Notes: generated by a model not told the origin, from the sequence alone. 64,000 nt of DNA from HK1 sp965202875 (GCA_965202875.1 OZ241870.1:4154001-4218000), one strand, 5' to 3'. Positions 1 to 9,062 are shown, counted from the stretch's first letter. Made by a program: numbers and translations.

Positions 1-52
1 CGCGCGAGATGCCCTCGGCACCGAAGGCCGCCACCTTCGCCACCCGGGCGGG

Positions 53-58
53 TAGACT
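53..58 (+). promoter_or_regulatory. possible -10 box upstream of the first gene
   Basis: The hexamer TAGACT lies 30 bases before the ATG at 88, and GGAG sits just upstream of that start. The same hexamer recurs before the gene at 27201. No convincing -35 is visible, so this is only suggestive. Confidence 0.25.
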
Positions 59-87
59 CCCCCTCCGGCTTCCCACGGAGACACGTC

Positions 88-489
88 ATGACCTGGGCTC
101 AGATCGCCACGCTCATCGTGTCCATCGCCGCCACCGTGGCCGCGGGGACCGGGGTCATCGTCTTGAGCGTCAACGGCATTCACTCCCAGGTCGCGGCCTA
201 CAAGGCGGAAGCTGCCGCCGACCGCCGCGCTTGGCAGGCGTCGATGGATGCGTTCCGGGAGAAGGCGGATGCCGACCGCCGCGCCTGGCAGGAGAAAGCG
301 GATGCCGACCGCCGGGCTTGGCTGGAGAGAGCGGATGCCGACCGCCGCGCTTGGCAGGCGTCGATGGATGCGTCCCGAGACAAGGCCGACCGGGACCGCG
401 AAGCGTTCCGCGCCGAGATGCAGCGCCTCGCAGAGCGCCAAGCGCACGTCGAAGGCGCGTTGAGCACCGCCGCGGCAGGCCAGCCTTGA
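88..489 (+). CDS. small membrane-anchored coiled-coil protein
   Basis: The protein has 133 residues. Residues 5-30 form one hydrophobic membrane segment. It is followed by a highly charged helix built from repeats of the type ADADRRAW (four clear copies, about residues 43-90), as expected of a coiled coil. The start has a GGAG ribosome site. Its stop overlaps the TTG start of the next gene (TTGA), which suggests co-translation. Function is unknown. The repeated core could vary in copy number because the DNA repeats are nearly identical. A structural or phage-like spanin/holin-type role is possible but not supported by any specific motif. Confidence 0.6.
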   Translation: MTWAQIATLIVSIAATVAAGTGVIVLSVNGIHSQVAAYKAEAAADRRAWQASMDAFREKADADRRAWQEKADADRRAWLERADADRRAWQASMDASRDKADRDREAFRAEMQRLAERQAHVEGALSTAAAGQP

Positions 490-737
490 CCGCCGCCTTC
501 GACACTCACGCGGCCGTCAAGACCCTCCGCGAAGCCGGCGCCGACCATGGCGACCTCGCCACGCGAGCCGACCTCGCCAGCTTCGCCACGAAGACCGACC
601 TTGCCAACGTCCGCAAGGAGTTGAAGGCCGACATCTACCGGGAGATCGGCACCTTGCGATCCGAGCGGCGATGGATGCTCGGCTTCCAAGCCGCGCTCAT
701 CCTCGCGATGGCCGCCAAGCTGTTCGGCATCGTTTGA
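486..737 (+). CDS. DUF1640-like (CCDC90-type) coiled-coil membrane protein
   Basis: The protein has 83 residues if started at TTG 486, which overlaps the upstream stop. It begins with an AFDTHAAVKTLREAG-type segment, continues as a heptad-rich helix (ATRADLASFATKTDLANVRKELKAD) and ends in one hydrophobic segment (about residues 62-82). This order matches small bacterial relatives of the DUF1640/CCDC90 family, whose genes often follow another short coiled-coil gene. It is shorter than most relatives: the linker between the head and the coil is missing. The pair could form a membrane-attached coiled-coil complex; nothing in the sequence gives a biochemical role. Confidence 0.55.
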   Translation: MTAAFDTHAAVKTLREAGADHGDLATRADLASFATKTDLANVRKELKADIYREIGTLRSERRWMLGFQAALILAMAAKLFGIV

Positions 738-780
738 CGCCACGGGCGCGGCTAGTGTGCTGGCGCACAAATAGGTTGAA

Positions 781-884
781 TTATATCCCTATCGATGATT
801 CAGCGCCAATTCGGCCACGGGCCCGTCCGATCTTGGCCAGAATCTCCTCACCCGTCGCGTGCCACCGATAGGGCTTTGGGGCCA
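781..884 (-). pseudogene. C-terminal remnant of an IS630-family transposase
   Basis: Read on the minus strand this encodes PKPYRWHATGEEILAKIGR followed by a few residues and TAA. That is the characteristic C-terminus of IS630-type transposases (Lys-Pro-x-x-Trp, then a helix with ILAKI). Just beyond the stop, bases 752-770 contain GTGTGCTGGCGCAC, probably the end of that element. The gene is cut at 884, exactly where the ISAs1-type element begins, and no remaining part is seen on the other side at 2110, so the older element was probably deleted during or after the younger insertion. Confidence 0.55.
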
Positions 885-906
885 GGGCAAGATCACTAAA
901 AATGTA

Positions 907-934
907 TTGACATCAACAAGTTTTGTGATCTAAT
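907..934 (+). promoter_or_regulatory. transposase promoter
   Basis: TTGACA at 907-912 and TCTAAT at 929-934 are separated by 16 bases, a good sigma-70-type match. A GGAGA ribosome site follows shortly before the ATG at 969. Confidence 0.5.
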
Positions 935-968
935 GGCGTCTTCATCAAGGAGATGGAGATGGCAATAA

Positions 969-2089
969 ATGAACACGACAGCTCCTGCAAGTATGATCGA
1001 GCATTTCTCAAAGCTGGAGGATCCGCGAGTCGATAGAAACAAGAAGCATGAGTTGATTGATGTCATCGTCCTGTGCGTGTGTGCGGTGGTCAGTGGCGCG
1101 GAGGGATGGAGTGACATCGAAGAATTTGGGCGCACGAAGCTGGAGTGGCTTCGCCGCTATGTTCCGCTGGCCAATGGGGTCCCGGTGGACGACAATTGCA
1201 CGAATCATCTCGGCGCTGTCGATGAGGGGTTTTCAGGACTGCTTCATGAGCTGGATGGAAGATGTCGTGAAGCTGAGTGGCGGTGAGATGATTGCGGTGG
1301 ACGGGAAGACGCAGAGGCGTTCCCACGACCGCAAGCGGGGTATGAAGGCGTTGCATATGGTGAGTGCCTGGGCGTGTAGCAATGCAGTGGTGCTTGGGCA
1401 GGTGAAGACGGAGGAGAAGTCGAACGAGATCACGGCGGTGCCGGAGTTGCTGGATAAGCTGGAATTGTCGGGGTGTATCGTGACGCTGGATGCGATGGGA
1501 TGCCAACGAGCGATAGCGAAGCAGGTCAAGGAAGGGGGAGGGGATTATGTTGGCGGTGAAGGGGAACCAGAGGCAATTGAACAGGGAGGTTCGGAGGTAT
1601 TTTGATGCGGCACGGGAGAGGGATTTCGAGTGTGAGGGGATTGAGAACGACGAGACGGCGGAGGATGGTCACGGACGGGTAGAGTCCAGGAGCTGTTATT
1701 TGTCCACCGACCTGGGTGCGTTGTCTTGTGTGAAGAAGTGGAATGGGTTGAGAGCGGTCGGGATGGTGGAGTCGGAGCGCTGGAGTGATGGGCGTGTGAG
1801 TATTGAGCAACGGTACTACGTTACGTCGCTGGAAGATGTGGAGACATTTGGGCGAGCGGTGCGTTCACACCGGGGAATCGAGAATGAGCTGCACTGGAGA
1901 TTGGATGTGACGTTTCGGGAAGACGAGGGTCGGATTCGTCGGGGTAATGCACTGCACAATATGGGAGTGATTCGGCATGTGGCGGTCAATCTTCTGAAGC
2001 GTGAGTCGACGAAGATCAGCGTCAGGAAGAAGCGTATCCGGGCGGCATTGAACGATGGCTTCCGAGATAAGATATTGATGGGACAGTGA
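969..2089 (+). pseudogene. ISAs1-family transposase, two frameshifts
   Basis: Three successive frames together give one ISAs1/H-repeat type transposase. Residues from 969 carry the typical N-terminus (HFSKLEDPRVDRNKKHELIDV and VVSGAEGWSDIEEFGR). The frame changes near 1195, after VPVDD, and again near 1545. The middle part has IAVDGKTQRRS (first Asp) and IVTLDAMGCQ (second Asp). The last part, from 1547, has HRGIENELHWRLDVTFRED (Glu) and ends at a stop at 2087-2089. All three DDE residues are present, so the gene was complete before the two single-base shifts. Programmed frameshifting is unusual in this family, so the copy is probably dead, unless the shifts are assembly errors. Confidence 0.8.
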
Positions 2090-2179
2090 TTTTATATGCG
2101 GTTGCCCTGGCTCAGGCCATTCGCTCAGGATCTCATCATTCCGGGCGGCCTCGCGATCGGAGATCGGACCGCATCTTGC

Positions 2180-3808
2180 TCAGCTCCCGTCTCGTTGCAG
2201 ATCGGTCGTCAGGCTCTCGATCAGCGAGATTGCCGCCAGGACGACCGTTGCCGCGAAGCCGACGGTAACGTCAGTTTCCGGGAACGCACTCCGGTGCTGA
2301 CCCAAATCTCCCACCGATTTCAAGTGATCCACCAACAGGCAGGTCGTTTTCGTGATGTACTTGCTCTGACGTGAGATGCGATCCGATCCGGTAATCAGGC
2401 GAAGAACATGACACTGCGCACCGGCCCCACGGGGTAGTTTGCCTCCATCTTCCGGAAGACTCTTCACGCCTCCGAGTTGCCAATCCTTGAGCCAATTCGG
2501 AGGAAGCTTCTTGTCACCGGGAAGTTCGGCCTCCCAAATCAGCGCCAGCGCACGGTCGGCGACGCTCCTGATCCAGGTAAGCGCGTCCTCCGGATGGGGT
2601 TCGAGGTCACGAACGGCGTTGCTGACGAATCTACGGAGATCTTCATCTACACCTGGATTCGTGATTTGCTCAAGGCGAAACTCCATAAGGGAACGGATTT
2701 GCGTTTTGAATCCGTGGCTGGTGCCGAAAAGACATTTGAGGTCGTCGAGAACCGGCACCTGTTCCTCGGCATAACGTTGAATGAGCCGGCAGGACCCTCG
2801 AAGCCGTTTTTTCGATACACGACCGAATCCCCGATCCTTAATCGCGCGGCGGCGCCGGTCGGACAGATCGCTGAGTGGTATGTCGCCGCCGGCAAGCGTA
2901 CCGAGGTCAGCGCGCAACTCGATATCGCAGTCATCCCACAGCTCCGCGAGAATTTCGCGTCGGTCGTTCAGTACGGCTTCGGCGGCTTGGTCGATCTGCG
3001 GTTTGGAGATCTGCGTTCCGCGATGTTCCTCCCACAACTCCCGAAGGAGCGTACAGACGAGCAACGGCACGCCTCCCGTCCAGTTGGCTATTTCCTTCCG
3101 TGCCGAATCATCGAGCGTACAGCCTGCGTCCAGAAGCGGCTTCAGGAACGGATCCCAGTCGGAATCGTCGAGAACGGCGACCCGGACCGGCGTGTCGTAG
3201 AAGATCTCCCAGAAATCGGAGGTTCGGGATTCCTCGGTCCGGCATAGCTCGCGCAAGGGACGCCGACTTCCGGTGACGAGTCTGAGACTGCTCTTCTGCG
3301 CAAGCGAGCGAAGCTGATCCCACAGGTTCCGTGTCAATTCCGTGCCGGCGAGCGCGTAGTCGAAGCCGTCGAGCACCACCAGCATCCGCGCGCTCTCGCC
3401 TTCAAGCTCCGTGAAGACGAGATCCAGTGATTCATGAACGGCTGCATCATCGAGATCGATGTATTCGGATAGCTGCGTTCGTTCCGGCCGTAACGCATCC
3501 TCGACCCCTTTCTCCCGCAACGCCTTCTTGACCTCAGCCGCGAACCGCCGCTTGAAAGCATCGTCCGATCGGGGGGTGTCATGCCGAAGATCGATATGCA
3601 CCGTGGTCAGGTAGCCGCTCGATCCCGCGCGGTAGGCGTCCGCAAGGTGGCGCAGCAGAACGGACTTCCCGTAATGCTTCGGCCCCACGACCGACACGTG
3701 ATCCGGGGTGGACTTCAGCAAGTGGCCCTCAATGCGCCGAACGAGTGACATCCGCCCCAGCATGGGAGGAATCGAAGGTCCGAGGACCTGGTAAGGATTC
3801 GCCGTCAC
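2180..3808 (-). CDS. P-loop ATPase downstream of the methylase-specificity-AAA fusion
   Basis: The predicted protein has 542 residues from GTG 3808, which overlaps the upstream stop as GTGA; the open frame extends further upstream only inside the neighbouring gene. Residues 4-15 (NPYQVLGPSIPP) lead into a Walker A GPKHYGKS at 42-49 and a Walker B MLVVLDGFD at 142-150, in the layout of ORC/STAND-type AAA ATPases. The rest is helical with no recognised effector. Strict overlap with the 1423-residue gene implies a 1:1 partner. It is last in the restriction operon and ends 70 bases before the ISAs1-type element. It could be a sensor or loading ATPase; the role is inferred from context only. Confidence 0.7.
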   Translation of the reverse strand: MTANPYQVLGPSIPPMLGRMSLVRRIEGHLLKSTPDHVSVVGPKHYGKSVLLRHLADAYRAGSSGYLTTVHIDLRHDTPRSDDAFKRRFAAEVKKALREKGVEDALRPERTQLSEYIDLDDAAVHESLDLVFTELEGESARMLVVLDGFDYALAGTELTRNLWDQLRSLAQKSSLRLVTGSRRPLRELCRTEESRTSDFWEIFYDTPVRVAVLDDSDWDPFLKPLLDAGCTLDDSARKEIANWTGGVPLLVCTLLRELWEEHRGTQISKPQIDQAAEAVLNDRREILAELWDDCDIELRADLGTLAGGDIPLSDLSDRRRRAIKDRGFGRVSKKRLRGSCRLIQRYAEEQVPVLDDLKCLFGTSHGFKTQIRSLMEFRLEQITNPGVDEDLRRFVSNAVRDLEPHPEDALTWIRSVADRALALIWEAELPGDKKLPPNWLKDWQLGGVKSLPEDGGKLPRGAGAQCHVLRLITGSDRISRQSKYITKTTCLLVDHLKSVGDLGQHRSAFPETDVTVGFAATVVLAAISLIESLTTDLQRDGS

Positions 3809-6800
3809 GACCGGGCCTCCGCCTCCTGCCTTGCACGCACCACAAGGGCTTTGAAGTCCTCGTTCATCCGCAGCCATCTCGCCATCAGCGGCACCGACAG
3901 CCGATAGGTGCCTCCGCGGTACGAGTCGTCGAAGTCGAGCAGTTCCAGCTCGCGCAGCTCCGCGACATCGCTGACGAGCTCGCTGTCCCGGCGGAGGGGC
4001 ACACCGTATTCCTGGAGCTTCACGCTGAACAAGTCGAGGTTCACCGCGTCCGGCTCTTCCGCCAAGTGGTCGCAGAGCGCGAGCAGCAGTCGGCGCCGGG
4101 CGGTTCCGGCGTAGTCCCAGAGCGTACGGAAGTGCTCGTTGTCCCGCACCATCTCGGTGGCCGCTTCCTCCACGACATCGACCGTGATCGTCCGATCGCC
4201 TCCCGAGGCCGCCCGCTCGAACACCCGGTTGCACAGCGACTGGACGAGGAAGGGATGGCAGGCGCATAGCTCCGCAAGGCGGTCCCGTGCCTGCGGCAGG
4301 TAGCCGAGCCTTCCGTCGACCGGCTCCGTGACGAGCCGCCGAGCGTCGTCGAGCGGCAGCGCACTGATCCCGACCCGATGACCAAGGCCGAAAAGAGCGG
4401 ACCAGTATTCCTCCCGAAGCCGCTTCAGCCGCCGCGAGCCCGTGACGATCGCCGACATACCGGGCTGATGCTGCAACAGGTGGCGGATGTTCTCGGGAAC
4501 CTGGGGGCTCGTGATTCCGTCGTCGATACCCTCCTGGAGCTTGTCGAATTCGTCGAGCATGAGCAGGATCCGTCTCGGGCTGGCCGCCTCCACCGCCGCT
4601 GCGATGTAGATCTCGAACGACTCGAAAGGAGCGCCACCGTCGGTGAAGACCCGATCCAGCGCGGCGCGGAAGGCCAGCTTGAACGGCCGGCCGGGTTCCC
4701 GTTCGGGGAGGCCGGGGAACCAGGTTTCGACGCCGGCGTCGCCGAGGGCACACCCCGTCGTACGGGCGAGCAGCCTGAAGACGTTGCGAGTGGGGATGCC
4801 AGCCTTCGCGCCGTCGCCCTCGGCATCCTGGAACGAACAGTAGACCGGGATCCATCCCGGCAGCACGTCCGCCTTTCCAAGCTGGCGGAGAACCGAAGTC
4901 TTGCCCGTCCGGCGGTTCCCTTCGAGCAGGATCACGTTCGCATGGTTGCTCGCCCCGAGCTGTCGTTGGATGCGGTCGATGACGTCGGCCCGACCGAAGA
5001 ACATCTCCCGGCGGTCCACGGGGCTGCCTACGATGTACGGACTGAACCCCAGGTCACCCGACCGAACCGCCTCGCGGGTGGAAAGCAGGCGGAGGGAGAC
5101 CTCCGTTTCGTCTCCGACGGTGGCCCCGTCAAGACGATTCGCCTGCCACGACACGGAGATTCGAAGGGGCTGTGTGTCGGCGTGCGGGTGGATGGTGAGC
5201 GGAACGTCGTGGATCTCACCATCGCCCAGATAGGGGGTTCGGCCGGTCCCGACCGCCGGCCGGGTCTCGACGCGCAAGCTCCGAAGGGGCACGGAGGACG
5301 TGTTGGTCAAACGCAGCCGGACCTCGCTGACGGCGCCGACGACCACCTCGGCAGGCTCCACGCCGACGTCGAGCGTGATCGACTCCTGCATGGCGCGAAT
5401 CTCCTCCTCTGCAAACCGGATCATCGTCCGCGTGAAGATACCGAGACGGCCGACGCTCGGTCCCTCGACTCCATCGATCATGTGCAGCGCCTCGCGTAAC
5501 CGGGAGAGAGCGACCCCGAGGATCGCGAGACGTCCCGCACCGCACGGAACCGATGCAACACCATCCAGCGCCGCGGCGGCCTCCCGCGCGACATCGAGCC
5601 ACGCCCTGAACCACAGGTCGCTATTCTCGAGTGAAGCAGGATCGGGAAGGTGCCTCGTCCGGTCGATCAGGGATCGGAGTGCATCGGCGGCAGCGACGAG
5701 GCCCCTCATCCCGTGTGCGTACTCGCCGTCGACCATCCCTGATACCAACCGCGCCACGGCCGGCGTCTCCAACCAGACCGCTACCGGTTCGTTCGCCGCC
5801 CGGGAGAGCAGCCGGACAAGAACGGCCATCGCATCACCGCCCGACCTCGTGAGCTCGTCACATACGGTGTATTGCACCTCCAGCGGAGGCACGGGGACAG
5901 GGAGTTTGCGGAGGGTACGGATGGGCAGGTGCTGAATGGCCGTTCCTCGCGCATGGCCCGACAGCCAGTTGCGGTAGACGGGGGAGCGCAGCAATTTGGC
6001 CAGGAATTGTGGCTCGACACGCTCTCCCGCACGCGCCACCGCCAAGCTCCTGGTGGCCACCACCGGCGTCAACGGAACCAGTCCATGCGCAATGAAGCCT
6101 TTGCTACCGTCGGTCGGGGCGAACCCGGGCACTGCCTCCATTTGGATACTCGTGGTAGGAAACAAGGCGACCTTTCCGACGGCACCCGACATGGTGACGA
6201 CGATGTCGAGAGGCCGGAGATAGTCTTTTTCCTTCAACCGGTCCTTCCCCTCCTCGGTGAGGAACAGGGCCGGAGGCAAGGTCCCGCTCTCCCATCGAGG
6301 CACGACGGTATCCTTCACGTCTCCGGCGCGAAGCAGGCCCGCCACGATCCCAGGCGGCGCCCTGAAGATATCGGACACCGTGCGGACATCGGTGGCTTCG
6401 TGATCCTCTGTCACGAAGCGACGTGCGTACGACAGTCCCGGGCAGACCTCCGCAACACGCTCCAGCCGTTCGACCTTCAGCGATGGGTCCAGAGCGACAA
6501 GCCGATCAATCTCGGCGCCCAGCGCCTCGCTCCCCGATTTCTTGGCGACGAGTTCGTAGTCTTGCTGTGCGAGCTCGCGTACCGGGGCCTCCCAAACTTC
6601 GACACCGGGCAAGTACGGGCCTGCGAGCACTTCATGTCTACTCTGGAGCAGTTTGGGCAGGAGCCACAGCAGTTCGAAGCGGTGGACGCGCCTTTTGCCG
6701 GAACCAACGCCTTCCCCGGCCTTGGCGACCGCCGGCCCAGCTCCACCTCTGGCGGCCTCTCCATCGGGGAAGCCAAGTCCGCAGGTTCCGGCATCGTGGC

Positions 6801-8076
6801 TTTCACCCCGATCCTCACCCCGAACCCGGTCGCCACCGTCGTCGCCCGTTGTCCCTTCCCATGCCTTGGGCGAGATACTGACGAAACGGACGGCCGGACG
6901 TGGCTCGGCACGGCGGAACACCACGAGACTCGCGGCTACACCGGTCCAGGGCGCGAACGCGCCGTCTGGCAGGGAGACCACGGCATCCACGCTGTACTCC
7001 GACAACAACGCCTTCCTCAGCCGCCGGTCGCCGGTGCGATAGAGCGCGTTCTCCGGCAACACGACGACCGCCCGTCCTCCGGGACGCAGGTTCGCCATGA
7101 CGTGTTGCAGGAACAGGCTCTCCGTGTTGCGGCTCGGGAACGGGAACCGGCCCGCGGACGGGTGCTTGCTTCGTCCTCCCCACGGCGGAGCGGCGAGGAT
7201 GCAGTCGAAGCCGTCCGCCGAGCGGCGGCGAGGCAGCGGCCTTTCGAGTGCGTCAGCCAGCGCGAAGCCGGGTCGCTCGATACCGGCCAGCAGCGCTCTG
7301 CACAGCCCGACCGCGTAGGCGTCCCGGTTGATTTCGACTCCAAAGACCTGGGTAACCTGGATGTCGGCCCGGTGATGCGGTGAAGCGAACCAAGCGGCCT
7401 CGTTGAGCCGGCGCACTGCTCCGACAAGAAGCTCGCCGATTCCGAAGCAGGGGTCGTAGATCCTGTCGCCGGACTTGGGATTCGCCAGCGACAGCATGAG
7501 GGCGGCGACGGGCTCGGGTGTGACGAATTCGCCGATCCGCTTTCCTCGTTCGTCCAGCATCATGCGCAATACGTCATCGAACAGATGGGCGGCGAGCATC
7601 CGTCCGTCGGGCGTCTTGAGATCGAGTCGGCGCACCCGGCCGAGAAGCCGCCCGTACATCTCCGGTGAGTTTTCGGCAGCGCGAATCACGAGCGGCGCGA
7701 TACGGGTGACGTAACACGTGGCGGCGCCTTCCGCACCGTTGCTCGTGGTCATCCCTCCGAGGGCTTCGACGACAGCGTCCGCATGGTTCGAGGCCGGTTC
7801 TTCCCAAGCCGGCAATCCGAGAGCTTCGGGCAGTTCCGGCGTGAAAGCTTGTTCGTCGAAGGTGGCCAACGCCTTCCGTTCGGATTCGTCGAGGGCCGCC
7901 CACTTGGCGATGAGAAGGCCGGCTAGCAGGCCCAGTATGAGGTCCGGGGATACATCGGTTGTTCCACCACGACTTCGGTCCGTGTCGAGTATCTCCCGGA
8001 TCTCGTATCGCAACCGGGCCGATGCGGTATCCGCAGGACCGGAAGTCTCGTGGGACGCCATGGAACCGTTCGGCAT
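3805..8076 (-). CDS. fusion: N6-adenine methylase-like, HsdS-like target recognition, beta-sandwich and AAA ATPase
   Basis: The protein has 1423 residues (ATG 8076; ATG 8061 is an alternative) and its start abuts the hsdS stop. Order of parts: helical N-terminus (1-180); HsdM-like methylase with motif I DPCFGIGELL at 208-217; acidic linker (410-460); a type I target-recognition domain (about 540-740, with IVVTMSGAVGKVALF and LRKLPVPVPPLEVQ); helices; an Ig-like beta sandwich (about 900-1000); and an AAA domain with Walker A GNRRTGKT at 1053-1060 and Walker B ILLMLDEFD at 1170-1178. Motif IV reads AAPPWGG where the co-encoded HsdM has SNPPYGG, so the catalytic Asn is replaced by Ala at 296. 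This suggests a DNA-recognising, non-methylating scaffold coupled to an ATPase. I know no named system with this exact layout. Confidence 0.75.
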   Translation of the reverse strand: MPNGSMASHETSGPADTASARLRYEIREILDTDRSRGGTTDVSPDLILGLLAGLLIAKWAALDESERKALATFDEQAFTPELPEALGLPAWEEPASNHADAVVEALGGMTTSNGAEGAATCYVTRIAPLVIRAAENSPEMYGRLLGRVRRLDLKTPDGRMLAAHLFDDVLRMMLDERGKRIGEFVTPEPVAALMLSLANPKSGDRIYDPCFGIGELLVGAVRRLNEAAWFASPHHRADIQVTQVFGVEINRDAYAVGLCRALLAGIERPGFALADALERPLPRRRSADGFDCILAAPPWGGRSKHPSAGRFPFPSRNTESLFLQHVMANLRPGGRAVVVLPENALYRTGDRRLRKALLSEYSVDAVVSLPDGAFAPWTGVAASLVVFRRAEPRPAVRFVSISPKAWEGTTGDDGGDRVRGEDRGESHDAGTCGLGFPDGEAARGGAGPAVAKAGEGVGSGKRRVHRFELLWLLPKLLQSRHEVLAGPYLPGVEVWEAPVRELAQQDYELVAKKSGSEALGAEIDRLVALDPSLKVERLERVAEVCPGLSYARRFVTEDHEATDVRTVSDIFRAPPGIVAGLLRAGDVKDTVVPRWESGTLPPALFLTEEGKDRLKEKDYLRPLDIVVTMSGAVGKVALFPTTSIQMEAVPGFAPTDGSKGFIAHGLVPLTPVVATRSLAVARAGERVEPQFLAKLLRSPVYRNWLSGHARGTAIQHLPIRTLRKLPVPVPPLEVQYTVCDELTRSGGDAMAVLVRLLSRAANEPVAVWLETPAVARLVSGMVDGEYAHGMRGLVAAADALRSLIDRTRHLPDPASLENSDLWFRAWLDVAREAAAALDGVASVPCGAGRLAILGVALSRLREALHMIDGVEGPSVGRLGIFTRTMIRFAEEEIRAMQESITLDVGVEPAEVVVGAVSEVRLRLTNTSSVPLRSLRVETRPAVGTGRTPYLGDGEIHDVPLTIHPHADTQPLRISVSWQANRLDGATVGDETEVSLRLLSTREAVRSGDLGFSPYIVGSPVDRREMFFGRADVIDRIQRQLGASNHANVILLEGNRRTGKTSVLRQLGKADVLPGWIPVYCSFQDAEGDGAKAGIPTRNVFRLLARTTGCALGDAGVETWFPGLPEREPGRPFKLAFRAALDRVFTDGGAPFESFEIYIAAAVEAASPRRILLMLDEFDKLQEGIDDGITSPQVPENIRHLLQHQPGMSAIVTGSRRLKRLREEYWSALFGLGHRVGISALPLDDARRLVTEPVDGRLGYLPQARDRLAELCACHPFLVQSLCNRVFERAASGGDRTITVDVVEEAATEMVRDNEHFRTLWDYAGTARRRLLLALCDHLAEEPDAVNLDLFSVKLQEYGVPLRRDSELVSDVAELRELELLDFDDSYRGGTYRLSVPLMARWLRMNEDFKALVVRARQEAEARS

Positions 8077-8658
8077 CTACAGATCTCCGGTGAAGGCCCT
8101 TGCCAAGGTAGTTCTCATGAGAAGATCCGCCTCCGAAGAGGTTTGAGCGAGCAGCGCACGGATCTCATCGACCCGCTCCATGCACTCCTTGACGCGAGCA
8201 ACGATATGATGCTGTTCGACGAGTGGCGGGCATGGAATCTCGTGAGACCATAGCGCTTTCATCGCGACACGCGGAAGGTTCGCGCCTCTTGAATTCGCAA
8301 CCGCGAAATCCACGAAGCTCGGCGAGCGGAGATAGAATGCCAGGAACTCCCGATCAAGACGTGACGAATCGGGAAGGAGGGGGAGAAGCTCGCTCGTACC
8401 GACTCCCAAGCTTTCCGGCAGCACCACCTTGTTCAGGTAGGGCCTCAACTTCGAATACAGGACGTGCCGTTCGTCGAAGGAACACTTTGCCGACCCCAAG
8501 GCACTCGCAAGGCAGGTCTGCCGGCGGATCACCTGACCCGTTTGCGGTTCGATGTCCTCAAGAGACAGATTCCATACGAGATCCGAGGAGCTTGGCATCT
8601 CTGCATCGCTCTTTGGAGCGATTTCACCGAGCGGTACATGCGAAAACCTGCCTGCCAT
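8077..8658 (-). CDS. hsdS: type I restriction specificity subunit, half-length
   Basis: From ATG 8658 the protein has 193 residues and begins AGRFSHVPLGEIAPKSD, a normal start of a target-recognition domain. It continues with SKLRPYLNKVVLPE, ELLPLLPDSSRLDREFLAFYL and LWSHEIPCPPLVEQHHIV, then a conserved helix (VKECMERVDEIRALL). Ordinary HsdS subunits have about 400 residues with two recognition domains; this has one. The open frame reaches 8817, but that extension translates a dispersed repeat (FPRKRESRD) and is not used here. The stop TAG touches the ATG of the fusion gene. Half-size HsdS proteins can work as dimers; a second recognition domain is also available in the next gene. Confidence 0.8.
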   Translation of the reverse strand: MAGRFSHVPLGEIAPKSDAEMPSSSDLVWNLSLEDIEPQTGQVIRRQTCLASALGSAKCSFDERHVLYSKLRPYLNKVVLPESLGVGTSELLPLLPDSSRLDREFLAFYLRSPSFVDFAVANSRGANLPRVAMKALWSHEIPCPPLVEQHHIVARVKECMERVDEIRALLAQTSSEADLLMRTTLARAFTGDL

Positions 8659-8696
8659 TTTCGTGACGTTCCTATCCGGCGGCCCGCTAAGATCTC

Positions 8697-8787
8697 TGGA
8701 TTCCCGCTTCCGCGGGAATGACGGACGGCGCAGAACGGATTCCCGCATTCTCGGAGCCTGCCCTCGGCTTGAGCGGAGGAATGACAA
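8697..8787. repeat. dispersed repeat R3 with palindrome
   Basis: Contains TTCCCGC-TTCC-GCGGGAA (8701-8718), then a second half TTCCCGCATTCTCGGAGCCTG. The second half recurs in altered form at 38478-38530. Its translation (FPRKRES; reverse VIPAEAGIQ) is the signature of a REP-like repeat common in proteobacteria. Confidence 0.7.
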
Positions 8788-8851
8788 GTCTTTGATTGAT
8801 GCAACGACCGATCCCAATCCGGCGGAGCCGGTTCCAAGCGCCGGTTGCGAA

Positions 8852-8966
8852 CCTGGGAACGCGGGCGTCCCGCCCGCTTTGCCATCTGGCAGGCTTCCGG
8901 CCCGGACCTCCGGTCCGCGCCTGCGGGCGAGACGCCCGTGTCCCGGAGGGACACGCCGCTCCCAGG
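8852..8966. repeat. dispersed repeat R1, complete copy
   Basis: The ends are complementary (CCTGGGA at 8852, TCCCAGG ending at 8966) and the interior holds GCGGGCGTCCCGCCCGC and its near-complement GGCGAGACGCCCGTGTCCC. Shorter relatives are at 29445-29495 and, inside a coding sequence, at 33883-33950. It lies in the 400-bp gap between hsdM and hsdS. Confidence 0.7.
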
Positions 8967-8982
8967 ACGCACCGCTCCCCGG

Positions 8983-9062
8983 AATCCGGCATCAGGGAGC
9001 CGGAAGCCCGATGGCGGATAATTCTTCGTCGTTTTGTCGAGGATTTCATGGGTAAGGACTAT
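8983..9062. repeat. dispersed repeat R2, copy a
   Basis: Shares a GGCGGATAATTCTTCGTCGT-type core followed by TTGTCGAGGATTTCATGGGT with copies at 57140-57221 and, less exactly, 38268-38337. It ends at the hsdM stop codon, so the last bases of hsdM may derive from the repeat. Confidence 0.65.

Larger units (their letters stand above)
885..2109 (+). mobile_element. ISAs1-family insertion sequence, about 1.2 kb, decayed
   Basis: The element is bounded by CAGGGCAA at 885 and its complement TTGCCCTG ending at 2109. It holds one transposase-derived reading frame with two frameshifts. The length of 1225 bp fits the family. The inverted repeat is only clear for about 8 bases with weaker similarity inside, and no convincing target duplication flanks it. 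The G+C content is visibly lower than that of the neighbours, consistent with foreign origin. Confidence 0.7.
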
